This document shows positions 36,230 through 46,400 of a stretch of 64,000 nucleotides of DNA, piece by piece. Both the position numbers and the translations under genes were made by a program. The notes beneath the pieces are model-generated. The model was not told the DNA's origin and did no database searches. It saw only the letters and a list, made by a program, of their open reading frames with translations. The stretch comes from Nemertoderma westbladi (Eukaryota > Xenacoelomorpha > Nemertodermatida > Nemertodermatidae): contig JAUCBJ010007338.1 in the NCBI GenBank assembly GCA_032718475.1, positions 1-64,000 of the forward strand, written 5' to 3'. Position 1 is the first letter of the stretch. Every line of letters begins with the position of its first letter.

Positions 36230-37163
36230 TTTGTTTTAAAACAAAAACAAAGTTTTTGTTTGTTTGTTTTTGTTGTTTTTGTGTGTCTTTGTTTTGTTTT
36301 TGTGTGTCTTTGTTTGTTTTTGTGTGTTTTTGTTTGTTTTTGTGTGTTTTTGTTTGTTTTTGTATGTTTTGTTTGTTTTTGTGTGTTTTTGTTTGTTTTT
36401 GTGTGTTTTTGTTTGTTTTTGTGTGTTTTTGTTTGTTTTTGTGTGTTTTTGTTTGCTTTTGTTTGTTTGTGTGTTTTTTTGTTTATTTGTGTTTGTTTTT
36501 GTGTTTTTGTTTGTTTTTGTTTGTTTTGTTTGCTTTTGTTTGTTTTTGTGTGTTTTTGTTTGTTTTGTGTGTTTTTGTGTGAAATGTATGTTTTTGTGTG
36601 CTTTTGTGTGAATTGTATGTTTTTGTGTGTTTCTGTTTGTTTTTGTGTGTTTTTGTTTGTTTTTGTATGTTTTTGTTTCTTTAAGTGTCTTTTGTTTGTT
36701 TTTGTTTGTTTTTGTGTGTTTGCTTTTGTTTGTTTGTGTGTGTTTTTGTTTGTTTTTGTATATTTGTGTTTGTTTTTGGGTTTTTGTTTGTTTTTGTTTG
36801 TTTTGTTTGCTTTTGTTTGTTTTTTTGTGTGTTTTTGTTTAATTGTTTTTGTGTGTTTTTGTTTATTTTTGTGTGTTTTTGTTTGTTTTGTGTGTATCTG
36901 TTTGTTTTTGTGTGTTTTGTTTGATTTTGTGTGTTTTTGTTTGTTTTTGTGTGTTTTTGTTTGTTTTAGTGTGTTTTTGTTTGTTTTGTGTGTTTTTGTG
37001 TGAATTGTATATTTTTGTGTGTTTTTGTGTGAATTGTATGTTTTTGTGTGTTTCTGTTTGTTTTTGTGTGTTTTTGTTTGTTTTTGTGTGTTTTGTTTCT
37101 TTATGTGTCTTTTGTTTGTTTTTGTGTGTTTTGTTTGCTTTTGTTTGTGTGTGTTTTTGTTTA
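36230..37163. repeat. TTTTTGTGTG / TTTTTGTTTG microsatellite in loop 1
   Basis: About 0.93 kb of TTTTTGTGTG and TTTTTGTTTG steps with occasional ATGT and AATT variants. It is the same motif, reversed, as the short microsatellite in arm A. Frames encoding Phe/Val/Cys/Leu strings (up to 260 codons) are artefacts of the repeat. Confidence 0.95.
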
Positions 37164-37530
37164 TTTAATGTGACGTCAACATATGATCAGATGATGGTAG
37201 TCATAAATCGAGTATATTTTTCTTCCCGGAAGAGTTATTCTCACCAAGCTTGGAAAGATATGTTGGCGGAAACGCAACCACACTATCTACTGTATTACAG
37301 TACTTAATCGCCCTTTGCGCAATTTATCAAAGGCATCGCATTAACTGATATCAACCATAACCTGCCTGCCTGATCACAATCATGTAGTAATGTTTAGATT
37401 GAATAAGCGCGATGCATCCGTCCAGGCGAAATATATGTGATGTTCATAATGGGGATTCCACGGAGGATCGAGTGCATCAATGATCTAATTTATACTGAAG
37501 GTACCTGTAGAGTGTAGACTACTGGACGGT
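37164..37530 (-). repeat. Inverted repeat B' (right arm)
   Basis: Reverse complement of 35187-35553. Confidence 0.93.
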
Positions 37531-38575
37531 CAGCCTAAACACCCAACTACACCCAACTTTCACCCAACTACACCCAACTTTCACCCAACTACACCCAACT
37601 TTCACCCAACTACACCCAACTTTCAGCCAACTACACCCACACAGTTCCACCCCACTACACCCAACTTCCACTGCACTTCCACTTCCACTCTGCATCCAAC
37701 TTACACCAAACTATACCTACTGTATGGCACCAAACTTCCACAAATTACAATATGTACAGTAACAAACTCTTCGAGGAATTGCTGAGATATGAGCTTTTAA
37801 ATGTTTCATGTACTGTATGTTGCCCCCACTGCTGAGCAATTATGAAAATAACAAACTAACGTTTTATATTTATTGCAGGTTGGTTCTAGAATAATTGATG
37901 AATTTAGCAATAAATATACATGGGGAGACGCAGAGACTATTGACGAACGATCCAAGCTACAGTATAAAACTAAACTGGCGCTGTGGGATTGTGGTGAAAA
38001 TGAAAACGGTATTGATACACAGGGGGGTCACCGTCACAGCCTTAACGACGAAATCGCATTGGAAACTTATGTTATGGGAATAGCAATGCAGATAATTTGT
38101 ACAAAGTTAATGGACATAAGTTCTATATTATACAGTATGTTTAATGCAATTATAATAATGTAATTATCCTTTATGTATCATAGAATACAAGAAAAAGAAC
38201 TGTAACATTATTTTCAGCAGCTTTATTTTAATCTTGGGCCCATGTAAACACTTTCTGCCGTTATATATTTCACTTTGCAGTTGCCCCCATGTGAAGAATC
38301 CCAGGTTTTCATTAAAATCACAGGTTACAAAAGGGCTGAATCTAACCAAAACAATAAACGAAATTTAGCCGTATCAAAACGAAACGTATCAAAAAGATAA
38401 ATTAAAAAAAATAAAAAATCTTCATACATAAAATTCCAATAAAATGTCGACCGAAAAGTGAAATCCTGGTATTATTCACATGGGCGAACTTTATGGCCTT
38501 TATATTAATTAATTTTTAACGAAACAACAGCAATAATTTTAGAACATTTTACATTTTTGATAAACTAAAAGGGGA
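37528..38575 (+). repeat. Inverted repeat C (left arm), with ~260-bp insertion
   Basis: Starts GGTCAGCCTAAACACCC, has a minisatellite of ACCCAACTACACCCAACTTT (37543-37640), then about 600 bp of unique sequence matching the reverse complement of 40705-41300. About 38236-38497 is absent from arm C', begins and ends with similar inverted CATGGGC/GCCCATG words and carries one AACCAAAACAATAAAC motif, so it is a later insertion. The arm resumes with ATGGCCTTTATATTAATTAA. Confidence 0.9.
37873..38163 (+). other. Possible captured exon or small ORF inside arm C
   Basis: A 96-codon frame preceded by an acceptor-like TTTATATTTATTGCAG. The inverted copy in C' keeps several synonymous-looking differences (TGT/TGC, CAC/CAT) but is broken by a roughly 50-bp insertion and a stop. 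The protein (containing KLALWDCGENENGIDT) is not recognised. Confidence 0.25.
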
Positions 38576-38922
38576 TCTGGTAAGATCTGTACAGGTCAAG
38601 GGAATTTCTGCAAGGAACTTATTATGATCTTCACATACAGGCGATGCCAGAATGGACAAGATCTCTACAGTATGAGAATCGATAAGATCGTTATACATTA
38701 CAGATCTTACAGTAGTAGAAATAATAATTCATCACACTAGGGTAGAGAATTGCAGACGTTGAGCAACGTAATCATATAGACGCGGTTTGTGGTCTCTAGT
38801 ACATACTGTACAGTATATGTACAGTAGGATATGACAATATTCAGCTTATTTTATTACAAACAACGAAATTGGAGAAGTGTATTTAATCTTTCAGACATTC
38901 CACCCATTCGAAAATCCTCATG

Positions 38923-39464
38923 TGATCAACATTGAGGTTTCCAAACTAATGTGTGCATTGTACTTGACACAATGAACCCGGCGTAGCATTCTTGTGAATG
39001 TGCCATCCAGAGATTTGGTGTCCTCAGCAGTTAGAGCCCAGCATGGACTCCCGTAGAGGAGTACTGGAACTACTGCTGCTCTAAATAATCGGACCTTGAG
39101 TTTCCGATTAATTCTCGGTGACTTCCAAATCTTGGAAAGCCTATTGAAGGCTGCCCATGCCTTTCCCTTACGTATTCGAAGGTCCTCACCTGACTTCCGG
39201 ATCCATGATCCCAGGTAACAGAAGTTGTCCACATGCTCAAGCATACCATCCTTTGAGCTTATGCTCATCCGATCAGAGACTTGCTGAGGACTTTCAAAGT
39301 TAACTGTCAAAATTGTGGTCTTTCTGGAGGTAATAAAAAGACCAACACTAGAAGCAGAATGTTCTAATGAGCTGAGGAGCCGTTGGGCTCCCTCTAATGA
39401 TTCTGAGAGTACTCCTAAGTCATCAGCAAAGTCTATCTGATCAACATTGAGGTTTCCAAGCTAA
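38923..39464 (-). mobile_element. Internal LINE fragment flanked by 27-bp direct repeats
   Basis: The minus-strand frame matches the LINE at 13.1-14.2 kb from its ADDLGVLSESL region to HCVKYNAHIS almost base for base. It is only about 490 bp (38950-39437), missing both the 5' part and the true 3' end with the TAG tail. Direct repeats beginning TGATCAACATTGAGGTTTCC flank it (38923-38949 and 39438-39464, one mismatch), as a target-site duplication would. Confidence 0.88.
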
Positions 39465-39714
39465 ATTCTCACATGTGAATGAATAATATGTCACACACTT
39501 TAGGTATGTTGCTACATAGTCGGATCCCAAGTGGGGTTTCTCATCGGGCTTTAATGTGGATCAGTTGGCGAAAATCTTCAAAAGTTACTTACGAATGAAT
39601 TTTTCATTACAGACAGACAAGCGGACAGAACGACCGACTGGAGATGAAATTTTGCCCTATTTTTACTAATTGCAATTGTGCGCTAAGGCTTGCCCTGACT
39701 GCGTGACTCGTCCC

Positions 39715-39925
39715 ACAGAACACCAAACTCTCCAACCAACTACACTCAACTTTGACTCACTTTCACCCAACTACACTCCACTTCCACCCAACTACACCCA
39801 ACTTTCACCCAACTACCCCCAACAACACCCAACTTTCACCCAATTCTCCACCCAACTATCACCCAACTACAGTACATTCAACATTTTCTCACTTCCACCC
39901 AACTACACTTACCTTTCACCACTTT
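39715..39925. repeat. ACCCAACTACA minisatellite in loop 2
   Basis: Third array of the motif that opens arms C and C' (ACCCAACTACACCCAACTTTC), in the same orientation as arm C but more degenerate. Confidence 0.85.
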
Positions 39926-40234
39926 CTCGCAGGTCAGGATTTTTGAAAATAAAAAATTATAAAGCAAATTATAAAATTGTCAAAAACCATACAAATCCTA
40001 ATCTACGTCGCTTTTTTGGATGTGAAGATGAGTAGGACATACAGTACAATATATCTAATGTTTAGTTCTGAGGCATAACAGCGAGAACATGCGAGCCACG
40101 TAGTAAAGGCGAGCCTTAACGCACTATGATAATTAGTAAATACTGGAAAATTTATTTCGAGTTATTATCATATTCGAGTTAGTGAAATATTGAAACGAGG
40201 GACCGAAGTGAGATAAAAGTACATTATACACTAT

Positions 40235-40378
40235 AATACGTTGTTTTATTGTTAAATTTATTGATTACTTAACGCTCGTCTATGGACGAGCCGCAAATAA
40301 TCCATCTATCTACTGTATTTACGGCTTGTCCAAGGACGAGCGTTAAGTAATTCAGAAATTTAACAATAACATATTATA
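40235..40378. repeat. Hairpin with ~60-bp arms in loop 2
   Basis: GTTATTGTTAAATTT-like sequence and TTACTTAACGCTCGTC are inverted across a short centre (about 40295-40310) to GACGAGCGTTAAGTAATT and AAATTTAACAATAAC. The arms have a few mismatches. The size and AT-rich ends suggest a palindromic MITE. Confidence 0.8.
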
Positions 40379-40614
40379 ATTATCCTTTATGTATCATATT
40401 ACAAGAAAGATTGTAACATAGTCTTTATTTTCAACAGTTTTATTCTAAACTTCGTGGCCTTTATATTAGTTTGATCTTATCTTTCGTTTATTATTTTGGT
40501 TCCATGATAAATTTATTATTCGCCTATATTATACAGAAAGTACTTTATTTGCTAACCATTAAGATTGGATCAGGGAGCCAAATGGAGTGTAAACTTGAGA
40601 CATGTAAAATGTAA

Positions 40615-41494
40615 TGAGAAATGTAAAAAGTTCTAAAATTATTTCTGTTGTTTCGTTAAAAATTAATTAATACAGTATAAAGGCCATAAAGTTTAAGATA
40701 AAGAAGCTGAAAATAATGTTACAGTTTTTTTTCTTGTATTCTATGATACATAAAGGATAATTACATTATTATAATTGCATTAAACATACTGTATAATATA
40801 GAACTTATGTCCATTAACTTTGTACGAATTATCTGCATTGCTATTCCCACAGCAGAAGTTTCCAATAATGCGATTTCGTCGTTAAGGCTGTGACGATGAC
40901 CCTCCTATGTATCAATACCGTTTTCATTTTCACCGCAATCCCACAGCGCCAGTTTAGTTTGTACTGTAGCTTAGTTTGGAGTTTTGATGCGTGGTATGTG
41001 TAGACATCTATAGGTATCTGGATCGTTCGTCAATAGTCTCTGTGTCTCTCCTTTGTATATTTATTGCTAAATTCATCAATTATTCTAGAATCAACCTGCA
41101 ATAAAAATAAAATGTTAGTTAGTTATTTTCATAATTGCAGGGCAGTGATGGCAAAATACAGCACGAGTACATGCAACTTTTAAAAGTTTATATCTCAGCA
41201 ATTCCTCAAAGAAGTTCAGAGTTTGTTACTGTACATATTGTAATTTGTGGAAGATAGGTGCCATACAGTATAGTTTGGTGTAAGTTGGATGCTGTTGTGT
41301 TGAACGTTGAAGTTGGGTGTATTTGCAGAGTTGGGTGTAGATGGGTGGTATAGTTGGGTGTAGTTGGTGAAAGTTGGGTGTAGCTGTGTGGTTGGGTGGT
41401 AGTTGGGTGAAAGTTGGGTGTAGTTGGGTGAAAGTTGGGTGTAGTTGGGTGTAGTTGGGTGAAAGTTGGGTGTAGTTGGGTGATTAGGCTGACC
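40615..41494 (-). repeat. Inverted repeat C' (right arm)
   Basis: Reverse complement of arm C without the 260-bp insertion, but with its own roughly 50-bp insertion near 40975-41030. It ends with the reversed ACCCAACTACA minisatellite (41330-41480) and TTAGGCTGACC. Confidence 0.9.
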
Positions 41495-41780
41495 CTACTG
41501 GACTATGCCTATAGGTATTTCAGCAATAACTATCTGACTATTGCGTTTTGGATTACAATTAATTACATCCACACAGACAAACAGGCATACAAACAGACAA
41601 CAACCCAAACCGCAATGATAATTACCTTTGCAGGCATTTCATATATATGCCGTATGTTTTTGTCTGTTTTTGTGTGTTTTTGTATGTTTTTGTGTGTTTT
41701 TGTGTGTTTTTGTGAGTTTTTGTGTGTTTTTGTGTGTTTTTGTGAGTTTTTGTGTGTTTTTGGTGTAAATAGACGTCCCC
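41495..41780 (-). repeat. Inverted repeat A' (right arm of outer pair)
   Basis: Reverse complement of arm A, including the TTTTTGTGTG microsatellite (41655-41762) and GGTGTAAATAGACGTCCCC. Confidence 0.92.
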
Positions 41781-42129
41781 TAGCATAGACCTAATAACAA
41801 TACAACAATAGAGTACTGTAGTTAAAATAAATAGACAAATTCAGCTGCGGTTGCCGGTATTACAGTATTATGGTGAAGTGATTTGACTGTTTGAAGAATT
41901 GGAAATGAGAATCTAATGCGAGCGCAGCGAGCGAAATTTTTTTGTGTATTTTCGTGATTTCAATTAATTTGTGGTGCGCATCAGAGGCAGAGCTGCGCGC
42001 TGAGGCGCAACGCGCACCTGTCTCACACCCGAACTCGCACCTGTCTCACCCAAACGCGCAACGCGCATCTGGTTTGCGGTCATTCGCGCAGGTACGCGTC
42101 CGAGTTTTGCAGCATGAATTCCAACCTGG

Positions 42130-42137
42130 GTGGTAGG
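42130..42137. repeat. Right 8-bp target-site duplication
   Basis: GTGGTAGG, identical to 34325-34332. Confidence 0.85.
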
Positions 42138-42432
42138 TAGGCCTGTAGGCCTACCCAAACCATACAGCCATAGGATTGGTTAGTGTTGTACGTGTACCAC
42201 CTAGCTGTGACAATATCCTGTACCATAACCTTATAGCTGTATAGCCATAGGCAAATTTTGTTATTAATTAATTTTAAATGTTATTATTTTAAATGCTGTT
42301 AATTTTCAAAGAGAGATGTATTGTTTGTTCTGCTTCTCTGAAAAATAACAAAAAAAACGGCTTTTTTTCATAATAAATGTATATTAATATTATGATTATG
42401 TCTGATAGCCACTAGCCAGATGCCAGAGTTGT

Positions 42433-43026
42433 CATAAATCCCGAAAAATAATTTTATTCGGGATATTCGGTATATCCTGGGATATTGACCTCACAAGCGA
42501 TGGACATATTATATGATCAGTAAAAAGTAAACAAAACTTGCTGACTTTCAGACTTTGCAGTGAAGTTATTTTCAGTTGTTCCAAATAATTGTTCAGTTGA
42601 AATAAATTTTCATGATTGCCGCAACTACCTTCTGTATCTCAGAAAAGGCAAACTTTGACCAGAAAGGTTATCCAAAATGGTGAAATGTTTGAAGGTTTTG
42701 AAAGTTAAAGCTGATAAAGAAAATTGCCCAACTGACTGACATTTGCCCATTGCCAACTCAATAGAAATTTAAAACTGTTAAAATCACTCACTTGATGACT
42801 GACTCAATTGCTTTACTTTATAATAATTAGTAATATTGGGTAAATTGCATAATATTGAGTAAAGAGTAAAGAACCTAAAATAATATTGAGTAAATCATAT
42901 GTAAACAACGTAAATGAATAAAATTAACATGTAGGCCTATAATTGAGTACTTTTATAAGATCCCGGTATATCCCATGATATCAGAATCAGACCCAAAATC
43001 CCGGGATATACGAGGTATATACTAGG
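42433..43026. mobile_element. Candidate small element with TATCCCGGGAT-type ends
   Basis: Left part: AAATCCCGAAAAATAATTTT, TTCGGGATATTC and TATCCTGGGATATT. Right part: GATCCCGGTATATCCCATG and ATCCCGGGATATACGAGG. The CCCGGGATAT words are clustered and partly inverted at both ends of a 0.6-kb AT-rich stretch, as in some small hAT-type elements. I could not find a clear target duplication. Confidence 0.4.
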
Positions 43027-43476
43027 ACATTATGCTAGCCAGTCGCAGTCAGCTATCATTTTTCAAGTACTCATTGTCAGATTGTATCTTCACAGACCTC
43101 GGTGGTAAAGGGAGATTGCCAATTCACAAAGGGAATGTTTCTATTTGTATTGAATTTTATCGAATTACTTTTCTGGAATTTATTTTAATTTCCTTGAGGG
43201 ATCCACAATATATTTACAGCAAAATACAGAAATATGATGGTTTTTGCGTTTTTCTCGAACTGATACTTTTTGGTACCGGTAAGTGTTCATCTGGCTCTAT
43301 CGCCCTCTATGACTCTATGATCACGATCTGACGATATAATATAATATAGCTGCCTAATTCTGTAGTTCAAGTTTATTTTAACCTGTGAGCTTACTTCACA
43401 GTCACACCCGTATTATGTGATATATGATATTATTTGGATCTATATAAAGACGTTCCTTTATTCTGTTTAATTCACA
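43027..43476. other. Upstream flank of DOT1L
   Basis: AT-rich DNA. TATATAAAG at 43441 lies only about 28 bases before the ATG, too close for a normal TATA box with a leader. No upstream coding exon is evident. Confidence 0.5.
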
Positions 43477-46400
43477 ATGGAGAAAACACTAACACTGGAA
43501 AGTTTGTTTGGAGCCCCGGCAGCGCAATATATGTGGCCACTCCCTATGAGCGAAAAACAAGATGGTGCCATAGAAATTGTGGAGACTATTCGATGGGTTT
43601 GCCAAGACTTCCCGGAACTAAATGCAGCTGTTGATAACCATATACTTAAGGACTATGACACCCATGATTACCACAGTATGCGTAATATATGCGAACGGTA
43701 CAATCGAGCCGTGGCGGCAATACTAGATACATGGCTCGGTTCCAACCGCTACAAACGGATACCAGAACGCGCCAGCAGCGGTTTACTTAAACACATCCTC
43801 AACCAGGTCTATACACACGCTGTTTGTGATCCCGATAAACTCAATGTCTACGAGCCGTTCAGCCCTGAGGTTTATGGGGAGACGAGTTACGACCTTGTGA
43901 AGAAAATGTTGGAGACGATAGCGATCCGAGAGACGGATACCTTTATCGATCTAGGGAGCGGAGTGGGTCAAGTTGTCCTGCAGATCGCCGCCTCCACAGA
44001 ATGCCGTTTCTCCTTCGGAATTGAACGAGCTGAAACTCCCTCAAGCTATGCCATCAACATGGAGAGAGAGTTCCGTAAATGGATGGCCTGGTACGGCAAA
44101 TCCTACGGAGAGTTTAAACTCGAGAAGGGAGACTTTCTGGACGATTCTATGAGTGATCGAATCGCCAATGCCTCTGTTGTCTTTGTGAATAACTATGCAT
44201 TCGGACCCATCGTCAATCATCAATTAAAACTTCGTTTCGCCAACATGAAGGAATCCGCTCGGATTGTTTCCTCTAAGGAGTTTGTTCGTCCCAACTTCCG
44301 TATAACTTCTCGCGCTCTCTCTGATATCTCCTCAATAATGAGGGTTACCGAGATAGAAGGGATGCGCGGTAGTGTGAGTTGGACTGTTACGCCGGTCTCC
44401 TACTACCTACACACCATCGACAGGACGCAACTCGAGTTGTACTTCAAGGAGAACCGCGAACGTGGCAGCCACAGGGGGCGAGGGGAGGCTGACTTCGAGA
44501 CGGACACCTCGGACACCGGGAGCAGCTCGCTGCGGGGCTACCAACGGAGGCAGGAAGGGGGCGGCGATGGGGGGCTGGTCGGGGATAGTGCCACCGTGTC
44601 CGAGACGAGTAGCTCGGTAGCTGAACTCTGTGATGATATTGTCTGGGGCCCGACGACCCGGCGTCAGTGGAAGCAGTTAGTAGCCCAAGAGAGCCATCAG
44701 AAGGAAGATAAGAGTAAGTCCAGGGGACTACCCTTGCAGACTATAAAGGAGCATCGCGAGAAATCTACTACGAAAAAATCAATTCTCTTGAAAAATAATA
44801 AGAATGCGAAGGAAACAAGCAAGAAGAATGTAATGTCAGGCAACAACCTTATTGCTTTGGATTTACTCCATAGAGAGACAATAAATAGTACGAGGTCTCC
44901 TTGCCCCATAAGTGACGTCATTGATGATGATGTCGAGGAGAAACCGAATGTTATTGTCTCAGAACCACAGGATAATGAGTTCAATAGATTTATGGGGAAC
45001 CTCAGGAATTTATATGCGTCTTATTTTGAGAAAATTAAGAATCCAAACTTCGTCGAAATAATCCAAAAAAAGATTGAAGCCGAAAAGGAGAAGCAGAAAG
45101 CCTTGGTTTACAAACAGGCGGTTTTAAGCAGACAGATAGACAGTCTGAGGAAAGAATCAGTTGATCTTCTACAGGATAAGTTATTGGGTTTAGGTATCAG
45201 TGCAGCTAATCCTCAACAAATAATAGATCAGGCGCAAACTATTATTGAGAAACACCGGGATTTAACTGAAAAGGTGGAAATAGCTGAAACACAATTACAG
45301 TTTGCTGAGAATGAAAACCACCGTCTTAATAAGTTGCTGAAGGTTGAAGCTAAACAACTTCCGGCTGATACATTCCGGAAGAGTGACTTAAAGAGTCAGT
45401 TGAATAAACTAGAAACGGATGTTTCCACATGGGAGAGGTTTGAAGCAAAGTTGAAGCAAAAAGTGGTTGCAGAGAAAGAGCGACTGCCCCTGGCTTCCCC
45501 CAAGGGGGTTCCACACAGACAGAGATCGCCCTCTAGCACCCCCAGTCCCCGCACACCCCAAATGTTCTCCGTCGAATCTCTGATAACCAGTCAGTATCAG
45601 AGTACATTCTTTAATAATCCCCAGTCGCTGCATCCTGTCCAACGACTCAGTGATGTGATGCAACCAGATGTAGTGGGGATTCAACCGAGAGAGATGCCAT
45701 TCGGCTACTCACAACAAGCCACCTTGTTCGGACAACCTCAACTTCATATAATTTCTCCTGATTCTATTAAACGCAAACGAGATTCTTCCTCGTCATCAAG
45801 AAAATCTCCTAAAATTGCGGCTCGATCAAAGTCTCCTGGACGAAGTGGTTCTGCTAGGGAATCTACATTGGCTTACTCCGACATCGCCCAAGGTTCCTCA
45901 CATCCCTATGTCATCAGAAAAATCCGTAACGAAGGATTTCCTCCCAGTCCTGTAACCACGCAGACAAGTGTTATTGCGCCTGCAGTCACGGCCATACGGG
46001 AAGGGGACCCCGCCGATGCCGAGGTCGCGCGAGTTCTGGCATCCACACGAGTGACGAGCTGCTCATCGAGGATAACGACGCCGTCGCCAAGGTTGATGCC
46101 GATAAAACAGCGAATTCTTGGTTGTAAAGAAGAGACAAGAACTCCCATCCCTATGTCCCTGGAGGATAAAGTATCTTTAATGACTCAGCGAAGTGATAGT
46201 TTGCCATATAGTGAAGGAAGCCAAGTTACAGAACTTATGTATTGCAAAATCATAGAAGAACCCGATGCTACCCTTGATTCTATTATGGGTGTTTCGCTTG
46301 AGCCAGTTTCAGGTGCTTCTGGTATCGGTACTTCCCTTCACCATAATTCATCTACCATTTCCAAAGGGACCGATGAGGAACATAAATCCCCACAAATCGT

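Larger units (their letters stand above)
34333..42129. mobile_element. ~7.8-kb non-autonomous DNA-transposon-like element with nested palindromes
   Basis: The ends are perfect 18-bp inverted repeats CCAGGTTGGAATTCATGC (34333-34350, and 42112-42129 reversed), flanked by an exact 8-bp duplication. This size is usual for hAT, P and foldback elements and overlaps Merlin. Within about 130 bp of the left end and 150 bp of the right end lie several CGCGCACCTG/GCGCAGGTACGC motifs, resembling the subterminal transposase sites of hAT elements. The interior is A (34896-35194), B (35187-35553), loop, B' (37164-37530), C (37528-38575), loop, C' (40615-41494), A' (41495-41780). It contains minisatellites and a LINE fragment. 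No transposase is visible, so it would need one supplied in trans. An alternative is a chance pairing of short ends around an older foldback cluster. Confidence 0.75.

Noticed and set aside
36221-37003. A 260-codon hydrophobic Phe/Val/Cys/Leu frame resembling a membrane protein
   Set aside because: It is pure TTTTTGTGTG/TTTTTGTTTG microsatellite, open in all three frames.
43441-43449. TATATAAAG as the DOT1L TATA box
   Set aside because: It is only about 28 bases before the ATG, which would leave essentially no 5' leader.
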